The notes beneath the pieces were generated by a model. It ran no database searches, was not told where the DNA came from, and worked only from the letters and a program-made list of their open reading frames with translations. The translations under genes were made by a program, and so were the position numbers. From the NCBI GenBank assembly GCA_963813435.1, contig CAWEYY010000003.1:1530957-1594956 (forward strand): a stretch of 64,000 nt of DNA. Reading direction: 5' to 3'. Below, piece after piece: positions 36,808 to 44,401 of this stretch. This DNA is from AC-32 sp963813435. GTDB taxonomy: Bacteria > Actinomycetota > Thermoleophilia > Gaiellales > Gaiellaceae. How positions within the stretch are numbered: the first letter of the stretch is position 1; each line of letters opens with the position of its first letter.

Positions 36808-37728
36808 TCAGTACGCGACGGCACCGCGGCCTGTCTCGGCCGCGTGGCGCTGCTCGTCTGCGCGGTAGGAGCTCCGCACGAGCGGCCCGGAGAAGACCGA
36901 GCCGAAGCCGAGCGCCTCGCCCTGCTCGCGGAACCAGCGGAACTCGTCGGGATGCACCCAACGGTCGATATTCGCGTGCTTCGAGCTGGGCTGCAGATAC
37001 TGGCCGATCGTCACCACGTCGACGCCGTGCCCGCGGAGGTCGCGCATCGTCTCGACCACCTCGTCGTTCGTCTCGCCGAGGCCGACGATGATCCCGGACT
37101 TCGTCAGCACCGGGTAGTCCGCGACCTCCTTCGCGCGCCGCAGCAGCCAGAGGGCCTTGTCGTACGAGGCCTTGGCGCCGCGCATCCGCGCGTGGAGGCG
37201 CCGCACGGTCTCGATGTTGTGGTTGAAGACGTCCGGCCGCTCGGCGAGCACCGTGTTCAGCGCTTCCTCCTCGCAGCCCAGGAAGTCGGGCGTCAGGATC
37301 TCGATCGAGGCGTCGGGCAGCTTGCGCTTGAGCGCCCGGATCGTCGCCGCGTAGTGGCCGGCCCCACGGTCCGGGAGATCGTCCCGGTCGACCGAGGTCA
37401 CGACGACGTGCTTGAGGTCCATCTGAGCGGCCGCTGCGGCGAGCCTGAGCGGCTCGAGCGGGTCCGGCGGGCCGTCGGGCTTGCCCGAGTGCACGTAGCA
37501 GTAGCGGCAGGCGCGCGTGCAGGTGTCGCCGAGGATCTGGAACGTGGCCGTGCCGCGGCCCCAGCACTCGGCGATGTTCGGACAGCGAGCCTCCTCGCAG
37601 ATCGTGTTCAGGCTCGCGCCGTGCAGGAGTTTCCGCACGTCGAAGTAGCGCGAGTCCGCGCTCGGCGCGCGCACCTTCATCCACTCGGGCCTGCGCGGCC
37701 GCTCGGCGACGGGCAGCGAACGCTCCAT
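36808..37728 (-). CDS. lipA: Lipoyl synthase
   Basis: The 306-aa radical-SAM enzyme has both cluster motifs: the auxiliary CEEARCPNIAEC (Cys44, 49, 55) and the SAM cluster CTRACRYC (Cys70, 74, 77), and the C-terminal Ser ligand region LVRSSYRADE. It inserts two sulfurs into the octanoyl group on lipoyl domains, here presumably of the nearby E2. ATG start. It lies downstream of lipB and the TMEM175-like gene on the same strand. Confidence 0.96.
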   Translation of the reverse strand: MERSLPVAERPRRPEWMKVRAPSADSRYFDVRKLLHGASLNTICEEARCPNIAECWGRGTATFQILGDTCTRACRYCYVHSGKPDGPPDPLEPLRLAAAAAQMDLKHVVVTSVDRDDLPDRGAGHYAATIRALKRKLPDASIEILTPDFLGCEEEALNTVLAERPDVFNHNIETVRRLHARMRGAKASYDKALWLLRRAKEVADYPVLTKSGIIVGLGETNDEVVETMRDLRGHGVDVVTIGQYLQPSSKHANIDRWVHPDEFRWFREQGEALGFGSVFSGPLVRSSYRADEQRHAAETGRGAVAY

Positions 37729-37738
37729 CAGCCGAAGT

Positions 37739-38354
37739 CTAGAGGCCGGATTCGTTGGTGCCGAAGATCGAGCTCTCCACGATGTAGAAGAGCGCGATCG
37801 CCATGAACAGGATCACGCTCGCCCTCGGGCTGGCGAACGCGACCAGGGTCGCGCCGAGATAGATGTACGGGCCCGGGAGGTAGCTGCGGGTGACTCCGCT
37901 GACGATCGCCGCGTCGGCATCGGGGCGGAGAAGCCTGCGGCCCCGCGACGCGTAGAACCAGTTCACGCTGAACATGATCGCGGTCACGACGAGCGTGAAC
38001 CCGTAGAGAAGCGCCGCGTCCTGGGCGCCGGCGCCACGGATGTGCTCGGCGACGATCCGGGTCGGAAACGGGACGAACGCAATGCACATGAGCAGGCCGA
38101 TCGTCGCGATCAGAAACCGGCGATCCACCCTCTCGATCTGGGCCATCATCGTGTGGTGGTTGATCCACATGATCCCGATCGTCACGAAGCTGACCGCGTA
38201 GGCCAGGTACGACGGCCAGATGTCGAGGATCTGGGCGCCGAGGTCGTGGATGTCCGCCGGGCATCTGCGCGTCGACGTTCAGGATCAGCAGCGTCGCGGC
38301 GATCGCGAAGACGCCGTCTGCAAAGGTCTCCAGCCGGCCCGTGTTCACCGGCAC
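37739..38354 (-). pseudogene. TMEM175-like (DUF1211) potassium channel, one frameshift
   Basis: The N-terminal frame from GTG 38354 reads GRLETFADGVFAIAATLLILNVDAQMPG, with the diagnostic RxxxFxDGVFAIAxTLL helix of TMEM175 channels. The rest is in another frame: DIHDLGAQILDIWPSYLAYAVSF, IMWINHHTMM, then three more helices to 37739. The switch falls at 38255-38263 in a G/C-rich run. Corrected, it is a normal-length (about 205 aa) six-helix subunit; bacterial TMEM175s form tetrameric K+ channels. One indel separates it from being intact. Confidence 0.8.
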
Positions 38355-39279
38355 CGAGTCTGAGCGGAGGGTCGGTCGTGCCTAGCTCGGCGGCTCTGAG
38401 TCGCGCTCGTAGTCGGCCTGGCCACCTTCGAGATGGCCGTCGAGCTGGCTGTCGTCCTTCCGCGCCTCGTAGTCCTCCTCGGCGACGTCGCGCTCGCTCT
38501 CGGACATGCGCGTCTCTTCGTCGGCGACCTCGAGGTCGTCCTTGCTCCACCAGGATTTGATCTTGTCGATCAGGCTCACAGGCGTACGCTAACGCGTCGC
38601 GGCGGCCGATGTGCTCGACCACGTCGGCGGGGGGCTCCTCGAGGTCGAGCTCGAAGACCTCCTCGAGAGCCGCGACGGCCTGCGGAACGACCTCGTCGAC
38701 GGACACCGGCCGGCCGAGCTCGCGCGCGATCGTCGTGAACGCTGCGTCCTCGAGCCCGCAGGCGGTGATCCACTCGGTGAACGGCGCGGGGTCGAGGTCG
38801 ACGTTGAGGGCGTAGCCGTGTGTCGTCACCCACTTCGAGACATGGATGCCGAGCGACGCGATCTTCCGCGGGGGTGTCTCGAGCCAGATCCCGGTCAGCC
38901 CCTCGATCCGTGTCGCCTCGACACCGAGCGGCGCGAGCGTCCGGATCAGCGCTTCCTCGAGGTCACGGCAGTAGCGCTTCACGTCCTGGCCGTGCCGCCG
39001 CAGGTCGAAGATCGGGTAGCAGACGAGCTGGCCGGGCCCGTGGTAGGTCGACTTCCCGCCGCGGTCGGTCTCCACGATCTCGACCCCGGCGTCCTCGGGC
39101 ACGTGCAGCTCGCGCTCCTCTGCACGGCGCCCGAGCGTGATCACCGGTGGGTGCTCCAGCAGGACGACCGTGTCCGGGATCGAGCCCTCGGTCACTCCGG
39201 CCGCGAGCGAGCGCTGCAGCTCCCAGGCCTCGCCATACGGCACCAGGCCGGGCTGCATCACGTAGCCCTTGCGGCTCAT
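38182..39279 (-). CDS. lipB: Lipoyl(octanoyl) transferase, C-terminal frame overrun
   Basis: The enzymatic body (about residues 1-225) shows VVLLEHPPVITLGRRAEERELH, ETDRGGKSTYHGPGQLVCYPIFDL with the conserved RGGxxTxHGPGQ loop, RKIASLGIHVSKWVTTHGYALNV with the active Lys, and FTEWITACGLEDAAFTTI with the acyl-accepting Cys. It moves octanoyl from ACP to lipoyl domains. The open frame then runs on for some 135 arginine-rich residues across two other genes. A one-base shift near the end would stop it at TAG 38589-38591, giving the usual length, so the tail is probably false. Confidence 0.9.
   Translation of the reverse strand: MSRKGYVMQPGLVPYGEAWELQRSLAAGVTEGSIPDTVVLLEHPPVITLGRRAEERELHVPEDAGVEIVETDRGGKSTYHGPGQLVCYPIFDLRRHGQDVKRYCRDLEEALIRTLAPLGVEATRIEGLTGIWLETPPRKIASLGIHVSKWVTTHGYALNVDLDPAPFTEWITACGLEDAAFTTIARELGRPVSVDEVVPQAVAALEEVFELDLEEPPADVVEHIGRRDALAYACEPDRQDQILVEQGRPRGRRRRDAHVRERARRRRGGLRGAEGRQPARRPSRRWPGRLRARLRAAELGTTDPPLRLGAGEHGPAGDLCRRRLRDRRDAADPERRRADARRTSTTSAPRSSTSGRRTWPTRSAS
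38382..38579 (-). CDS. Small acidic protein of unknown function
   Basis: The 65-aa product reads SLIDKIKSWWSKDDLEVADE then EDYEARKDDSQLDGHLEGG: an amphipathic N-terminus with two Trp, then a disordered, highly acidic tail. GTG start just beyond the probable end of lipB. The non-arginine, acidic composition contrasts with the lipB overrun in the overlapping frame and argues that this is the real coding frame. No family recognised. Confidence 0.55.
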   Translation of the reverse strand: MSLIDKIKSWWSKDDLEVADEETRMSESERDVAEEDYEARKDDSQLDGHLEGGQADYERDSEPPS

Positions 39280-39289
39280 CGCGGCGAGG

Positions 39290-40743
39290 TCAGTAAGAGC
39301 CTTCGTCCCAGCTCTCGAGGCTCTCGCGGAGCTCCTTCATGAACTGGGCCGCGTAGGCGCCGTCGACGAGCCGGTGGTCGTACGAGAGGCAGAGGTTCAT
39401 CATCGGGCGGATGCCGATCACGTCCTCGCCGGCGTCGTCCTGGACGACGACCGGACGCTTGACGAGCGCCTCGACGTCGAGGATCGCCACCTGCGGCTGG
39501 CTGATGATCGGCGTGCCGATGATCGCGCCCCAGCCGCCGGGATTCGTGATCGTGAACGTGCCGCCCTGGACATCGTCCGGGGTCAGCTTCTTGTTGCGCG
39601 CGCGGTCCGCGATGTCGACGATCGCGCGGGCGATGCCGAGGAGGTTGAGCCCCTCGGCGTTCTTGATCACCGGAACGATCAGGCCCTGACCGCCCTCGAG
39701 CGCCACGGCGACCCCGAGGTTGACGTACTTCTTCATCACGATCTGCTCGCCGCGGACCTCGGCGTTGACCCAGGGCCAGTTGTGGATCGCCTCGATCGTC
39801 GCCCTGGCGATGAACGCGAGATAGGTCAGGTTGACTCCGTAGCTCTCCTCGTACTCGGGCTTCAGCCTCTTGCGGAGCGCGACGACCTTCGCCATGTCGA
39901 TCTCGAAGACGGTCGTCACGTGCGCGCTCGTGTCGAGCGAGCGGCGCATGTGCTCCGCGATCCCGCGGCGCATCGCGTTCATGGGGACGATCTCCTCGCC
40001 GGCCTCGGCGACGACTGCGGGCTGTGGCGGAGGCGGAGCGGGTGGAGCCGGCGGCGCTGTCGGCTCGGGAGGCGGCGGAGGGGGGGCGGGGGTGGAGGCG
40101 CGGGCGCCTCAGGGGCAGGAGCAGGCTCGACCGGAGCGGCGGGCTCGACGGGCGCCTCGGGTTGAGCGGGCGCTGCGGCCGGCGGCCCGGACTCGACGAA
40201 GGCAAGGATGTCCTTCTTGGTCACACGCCCGCCGCGGCCGGTGCCGGCGACCTGCGCGACGTCGACCCCGTGCTCGGAGGCGATTCGCGCGACGACCGGC
40301 GAGACGAAGGTCTTCTCCCCTGTGCCATCTGTGCCCGGCGCTACGAGCTCGGGCTCCGCGGCGACCGGCTCGGGCTCAGGCTCCGGCTCGGCGGCGACAG
40401 GCTCTGCCTCTAGCTCCGGTTCCGGCTCTGGCTCTGGTTCCGCGGCGACCGGCTCGGGCTCCGGCTCGGCCACAGGCGCCACCTCGGCCTCGCCGGGCGG
40501 CGCGATCACCGCGAGCTTGGTGCCGACGTCCACGGTCTCGCCTTCCTGGACGAGGATCTGCTGCACGACACCCTCTCCCGGGCTCGGGACCTCGGTGTCG
40601 ACCTTGTCGGTCGAGATCTCGAGCAGAGGCTCGTCGGCGGCGATGTGCTCGCCCTCCTGCTTGAGCCACTTCGTGATCGTCCCCTCGGAGACGGAGACGC
40701 CCATCTGGGGCATGACGACGTCGATCGCGGACGTAGTGGCCAT
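39290..40743 (-). CDS. 2-oxoacid dehydrogenase E2 (lipoyl acyltransferase), frameshifted
   Basis: ATG at 40743 opens a lipoyl domain (VVMPQMGVSVSEGTITKWLKQEG; LLEISTDKVDTEVPSPGEG with the lipoylated Lys in TDKVD). A long Pro/Glu/Ala linker and a peripheral subunit-binding domain follow (SPVVARIASEHGVDVAQVAGTGRGGRVTKKDI). The frame is lost in a G7-C-G5 run at 40080-40092 and resumes as VPMNAMRRGIAEHMRRSLDTSAHVTTVFEID to 39290, with the catalytic CLSYDHRLVDGAYAAQF. About 480 aa corrected. It accepts acyl groups from E1 and forms the complex core. A homopolymer miscount is the likely cause. Confidence 0.9.
40345..40480 (-). repeat. Imperfect tandem repeat encoding the E2 linker
   Basis: Three imperfect units of PEPEPEPVAAE / PEPEPELEAEPVAAE are encoded by repeated GGCTCCGGCTCGG-type blocks. 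Such a flexible linker lets the lipoyl domain swing between active sites. Repeat number may vary between strains. Confidence 0.6.
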
Positions 40744-41717
40744 CAGTACTCGGCCAGTTCGCGAAGTCCTGCGGCCACGTCGTCGGCCTGCGGGATGAAC
40801 GCCTTCTCCAGCGGCGGCGAGAACGGCACGGGCGTGTCGGGGGCGGTGATCCGCTTGACCGGCGCGTCGAGGTCCTCGAATGCCTCTTCGGCGATCGTCG
40901 CGGCGATCTCGCCGCCGAAGCCGCCGGTGTGCGTGTCCTCGTGCAGGACGACGGCCTTCGACGTCTTGCGGACGCTCTCGAGCACCGCGTCCTTGTCCCA
41001 CGGGATCAGCGTGCGCAGGTCGAGGATCTCGACCGAGATCCCGTCGGCCTCGAGCTGGATCGCGGCCTCCTCGGCCGTCCAGACCATCGCGCCCCAGGTG
41101 ATGACGGACACGTCGTCGCCCTCACGGTGCACGCGTGCCTGGCCGAACGGCGTCGAGTAGCGCTCGTCGGGCACGTCGGCCTTGATTCGCCGGTAGAGGT
41201 GCTTGTGCTCGAAGTACAGGACGGGGTTGGGATCTTCGATCGCCGTCACGAGGAGGCCCTTCGCGTCCTCGGGGGTCGCCGGGCACACGATCTTCAGACC
41301 GGGGATGTGCGCGAACGAGCTCTCGGGGTTCTGCGAATGGAACGGCCCGCCCGAGAAGCCGCCGCCCGAAGGCAGGCGCACGACGATCGGCACCGGCGTC
41401 CCTGCGCGGTAACGCTGCTTGGCGGCAACGGTGACGAGCTGGTCCCACGCGCACGAGATGAAGTCCGCGAACTGCATCTCCGCGACCGGACGCAGGCCCA
41501 TGATCGCCGCCCCGGTGCAGCCGCCGACGATCGCGGTCTCGGAGAGCGGCGAGTCGATCACGCGCCACGGGCCGAACTCCTCCTGGAATCCGAGCGTGAC
41601 CTTGAACGCGCCGCCGTACACGCCGACGTCCTCGCCGATCACGAACACACGCTTGTCGCGGCGCATCTCCTGGCGGAGACCGTCTGAAATTGCCTGCAAA
41701 TAGGTCTTTTCTGCCAT
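40743..41717 (-). CDS. 2-oxoacid dehydrogenase E1 beta subunit
   Basis: The 324-aa product reads KRVFVIGEDVGVYGGAFKVTLGF, SPLSETAIVGGCTGAAIMGLRPVAEMQFADFI and RLPSGGGFSGGPFHSQNPESSFAHIPGLKIVCP, the transketolase-like pyrimidine domain with the catalytic Glu (SETA) and His. It pairs with E1 alpha to decarboxylate a 2-oxoacid with thiamine diphosphate. Pyruvate, branched-chain and acetoin types are hard to separate by eye. It abuts E1 alpha and overlaps the E2 start (ATG within TGATG). Confidence 0.94.
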   Translation of the reverse strand: MAEKTYLQAISDGLRQEMRRDKRVFVIGEDVGVYGGAFKVTLGFQEEFGPWRVIDSPLSETAIVGGCTGAAIMGLRPVAEMQFADFISCAWDQLVTVAAKQRYRAGTPVPIVVRLPSGGGFSGGPFHSQNPESSFAHIPGLKIVCPATPEDAKGLLVTAIEDPNPVLYFEHKHLYRRIKADVPDERYSTPFGQARVHREGDDVSVITWGAMVWTAEEAAIQLEADGISVEILDLRTLIPWDKDAVLESVRKTSKAVVLHEDTHTGGFGGEIAATIAEEAFEDLDAPVKRITAPDTPVPFSPPLEKAFIPQADDVAAGLRELAEY

Positions 41718-42764
41718 CTATTTGTGGTGAGGTGTGTCGAGGTCCTCGGGTGTCGCGAAGACGCCGTCCTCGAGCGTCGACGGGTCCGGGAGCGGGGACT
41801 CTTCGGCCTTGGTGAGCGCGTCGTTCAGCAGCTTCTTGACGCCCGAGGTGATCTCGTCCTCCTCCTCGTCGTTCAGCTCCGCGTGCTCGCGCAGCCAGGT
41901 GCGGAAGCGCTCGATCGGGTCGCTCGCGGCCCAGCGCTCGAACATGTCCTTCGGGACGTAGAACGCGTCATCGTGGACGGCGTGGCCCTCCATGCGCAGG
42001 GTGAGGCACTCGATCAGCGTCGGGCCTCCACCCTCGCGCGCCTTCTCGACCGCGCGCTTCGTCTCGCGGTAGACGGCGAGCACGTCGGTGCCGTCGACGA
42101 CGACGCCGTCGAAGCCGTAGGCCTCGGCGCGGTCGGCAACGTGCTCGGTCGCGTACTCGAGATAGGTCGGCGTCGAGTAGGCCCACTGGTTGTTGTCGCA
42201 GATGAAGACGACCGGCAGCTTGCGCACGCCCGCGAGGTTCATCGCCTCGTGCGTGTCCCCTCGCGCGGACGCGCCCTCGCCGAACCAGCCGAGCGCGACG
42301 CGCTTCTCCTCGCGGATGCGGAAGGCGAGTGCGCAGCCGACCGCGACCGGCAGCATCGCCGGGAGGTGGCTGACCATCGCCAGCAGCCCCAGGCGGGAGT
42401 CGGCCATGTGGACGTTGCCGTCTTTGCCATGGGTCGGCCCGTCTGCGCGGCCCATGTACTGCGCGAAGATCCGCCAGGGCTCGACGCCGCGCGTGATGTG
42501 GGCGCCCATGTCGCGGTGCAGCGGCGTCCCGACGTCGTTGTCGTCCATCGCCGTCGCGACGCCGACCGCGGCCGCTTCGTTCCCGCGGCCCGTGTAGAAG
42601 GAGCCGGGGATCTTCCCCTGCTTGTAGAGGATGTGGCCGCGCTCTTCGATCCCGCGCGTGACCAACATGTTGCGGTAGACGCCGAGGAGATCCTCGCGGT
42701 CGAGACCCGCCTCTTTGACCTCCTGCAGCGAACCCACCGGCTCCGCTTCACGGGCGATCGCCAT
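41718..42764 (-). CDS. 2-oxoacid dehydrogenase E1 alpha subunit
   Basis: The 348-aa product has KIPGSFYTGRGNEAAAVGVA, HRDMGAHITRGV, GWFGEGASARGDTHEAMNLAGVRKLPVVFICDNNQWAYSTP (the ThDP/Mg motif, with GEG in place of the usual GDG) and RMEGHAVHDDAFYV (phosphorylation-loop region). The spacing resembles branched-chain 2-oxoacid E1 more than pyruvate E1, but this is a judgement. First gene of the E1a-E1b-E2-lipB-lipA cluster; no E3 is present in the window. Confidence 0.93.
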   Translation of the reverse strand: MAIAREAEPVGSLQEVKEAGLDREDLLGVYRNMLVTRGIEERGHILYKQGKIPGSFYTGRGNEAAAVGVATAMDDNDVGTPLHRDMGAHITRGVEPWRIFAQYMGRADGPTHGKDGNVHMADSRLGLLAMVSHLPAMLPVAVGCALAFRIREEKRVALGWFGEGASARGDTHEAMNLAGVRKLPVVFICDNNQWAYSTPTYLEYATEHVADRAEAYGFDGVVVDGTDVLAVYRETKRAVEKAREGGGPTLIECLTLRMEGHAVHDDAFYVPKDMFERWAASDPIERFRTWLREHAELNDEEEDEITSGVKKLLNDALTKAEESPLPDPSTLEDGVFATPEDLDTPHHK

Positions 42765-42806
42765 GGGGCCTCACTCTAACGATCGCCTCAGCGGTACAGT
42801 CGGGTT

Positions 42807-43079
42807 GTGGGAAAGGCCGCTGATTGGCTCCGCGAGGAGCGTCGAAAAACCCTCGGAGATTGGGTCGCGTTCTGCCTCCGGTGCGGGTCGGCGCAGCGCT
42901 ACTTCGAGGAGAACGAGCCCGAGCTACCGGGCGAGTGCTCCCAGTGCGGCGGCGAGATGCGCTGGCGCTGCCCGTCCTGCGACGCGCGCTTCTCGTCGGC
43001 GTTCGCCGTGGAGTGCGAGGAGTGCGGCGCGGCTCTCCGGCCGGACGAGCAGTTCGGCGTGAAGATCCGCCGCGGCTAG
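42807..43079 (+). CDS. Small double zinc-ribbon protein
   Basis: The 90-aa product has four CxxC pairs: CLRC (23-26), CSQC (44-47), CPSC (55-58) and CEEC (70-73), enough for two zinc ribbons, and ends in a short basic tail. GTG start. It diverges from E1 alpha with only 42 bp between starts and converges on the ASCH gene with a 4-bp overlap. No known role. Confidence 0.65.
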   Translation: MGKAADWLREERRKTLGDWVAFCLRCGSAQRYFEENEPELPGECSQCGGEMRWRCPSCDARFSSAFAVECEECGAALRPDEQFGVKIRRG

Positions 43080-43444
43080 CCGCGGATCTCGGAGAACCGG
43101 ATCACGGTGACCAGGTCGTCCGGGCCGACCTCACGGTTGTAGAGCTGGCCGAGGAAGCTCGCCATCTCCTCCGGCCGGCGGATCTCCGGATTGTCGTGCT
43201 CGATCTCGCGGGGCGAGAGGTCGGACAGCAGCTTGACCTCGATCTTGTCGATCACCGCGTCGAAGATCTTCTCGCGGGGGCTGAAGCGCGTGCCCGCGAG
43301 CACCTGGACGATCATGCCCTTCCGGTACTTGCCGGACTTGTCTCCGAGGCGGATCGTGGCGGTCTTGCGGTGGCTCCGCAGCTGGTCGGCCACGATGGGT
43401 GAGTAGAAGTTCAGGGCATACACGGCGTCGTCGTCTCCTGGCAC
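43076..43444 (-). CDS. ASCH-domain protein
   Basis: The 122-aa product reads YALNFYSPIVADQLRSHRKTATIRLGDKSGKYRKGMIVQVLAG and, later, SDLSPREIEHDNPEIRRPEEMASFLGQLYNREVGPDDLVTVIRF, a match to the PUA-like ASCH fold with its RKTATIR/GxKxxxYxxGMxV pattern. ASCH proteins are thought to bind RNA or modified nucleosides. The downstream end overlaps the zinc-ribbon gene by 4 bp. Confidence 0.8.
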   Translation of the reverse strand: MPGDDDAVYALNFYSPIVADQLRSHRKTATIRLGDKSGKYRKGMIVQVLAGTRFSPREKIFDAVIDKIEVKLLSDLSPREIEHDNPEIRRPEEMASFLGQLYNREVGPDDLVTVIRFSEIRG

Positions 43445-43457
43445 TGGGCGCGCGGAA

Positions 43458-43899
43458 TCATAGTGGGCGATCGTGCACGGAGGCTAGGGCCCGTTCGGCC
43501 ATCTCGCGCTCGCCCTTGTAGGCGAGCAGCCGCGGGGCCTCCTCGAGCGGCAGCCAGCGGGCCTCGGCGACCTCGTGCGCGACCGCTGGAGGCAGGTCCC
43601 CGAGGCGCCCGCGCGAGTACCGCAGGAGGTAGAAGCTGACGATCTTGAAGATGCGCTCGCCGTCCCACGTGTACACGTAGCGGACGTCGCCCAGCTTCCC
43701 GACGAGCCTCGCCTCGACCCCCGTCTCCTCGGCGACCTCCCGGAGCGCGGTCTCCTCGGGTCGCTCGCCCTCGTCGATCAGGCCCTTCGGCAGCGCCCAG
43801 ACGCCCGGCGCCTTCCCGCCGGGGCCGGATCGCCGCCATCACCCAGCGCCCGCGCAGCCGCCGCACGAGCACCCCGCCGGCCGAGAACTCCCGTCGCAC
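43458..43899 (-). CDS. Nudix hydrolase, one frameshift
   Basis: GTG at 43899 opens RREFSAGGVLVRRLRGRWVMAAIRP. The frame then shifts in a G4 run at 43821-43824 and continues APGVWALPKGLIDEGERPEETALREVAEETGVEARLVG, a full Nudix box (Gx5Ex7REUxEExGU), and VYTWDGERIFKIVSFYLLRY to the stop. About 145 aa corrected. Nudix enzymes cleave nucleoside-diphosphate-linked compounds; this ADP-ribose/Ap4A-like form is not resolved further. Confidence 0.82.
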
Positions 43900-43943
43900 A
43901 CAAACCTTTGTAACAGACTGTTACTTGGAGAGGGCCGACCTCG

Positions 43944-43973
43944 TTGCGCGGCCCGGGCAAAACCCGTTATGAT
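43944..43973 (+). promoter_or_regulatory. groES-groEL promoter
   Basis: TTGCGC (43944-43949), an 18-bp spacer and TATGAT (43968-43973) form the likely housekeeping promoter; the CIRCE operator starts 5 bp downstream, over the transcription start. Confidence 0.6.
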
Positions 43974-43977
43974 GCTC

Positions 43978-44002
43978 TGGCACTCAACAGTCAAGAGTGC
44001 CA
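43978..44002 (+). promoter_or_regulatory. CIRCE operator (HrcA site)
   Basis: TGGCACTC (43978-43985), nine bases and GAGTGCCA (43995-44002) match the CIRCE inverted repeat (core GCACTC-N9-GAGTGC). HrcA bound here would repress groESL until heat shock. hrcA itself is not in the window. Confidence 0.9.
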
Positions 44003-44035
44003 AGTACTGTCACAAAGTCACCCAAGGAGGGCTGG

Positions 44036-44377
44036 ATGGATCTACAGCCACTGGGCGACCGCCTGATCGTCGAGGTCCTCGAAGACGAGGAGACGACGGT
44101 GAGCGGAATCGTCCTCCCCGACACCGCCAAGGAGAAGCCGCAGCGCGGTCGCGTGCTGGCGGTCGGGCCGGGCAATCGCGACGACAAGGGCGAGCTCGTG
44201 CCGATGGAGGTCGCCGAAGGCGACGAGATCATCTTCTCCAAGTACGGCGGAACCGAGATCAAGCTCGGAGCCGACGAGGTTCTGATCCTGCGCGAGACGG
44301 ACGTGCTCGCCAAGGTCACCTCGTCCGGCGCGAAGGGTTCGAAGAAGAAGAAGGCACTCGCCGGCGCGTCCGCGTAG
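44036..44377 (+). CDS. groES: Co-chaperonin GroES
   Basis: The 113-aa product reads QPLGDRLIVEVLEDEETTVSGIVLPDTAKEKPQRGRVLAVGPG, with the mobile loop and roof strands of GroES, then GDEIIFSKYGGTEIKLGADEVLILRETDVLAKV. It caps GroEL. A lysine-rich tail (GSKKKKALAGASA) extends it beyond the usual 95-100 residues. AAGGAGG precedes ATG. Confidence 0.96.
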   Translation: MDLQPLGDRLIVEVLEDEETTVSGIVLPDTAKEKPQRGRVLAVGPGNRDDKGELVPMEVAEGDEIIFSKYGGTEIKLGADEVLILRETDVLAKVTSSGAKGSKKKKALAGASA

Positions 44378-44401
44378 GCGCGCCGCGAAGGAGGAAACTG
44401 A

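Noticed and set aside
38182..38588. C-terminal extension of LipB by about 135 residues
   Set aside because: Composition is out-of-frame-like and it covers two better genes; family length ends near 38589.
40345..40480. Possible CRISPR-like or VNTR array
   Set aside because: The repeats are in frame, imperfect and encode the Pro-Glu-Ala linker of E2; no spacers.
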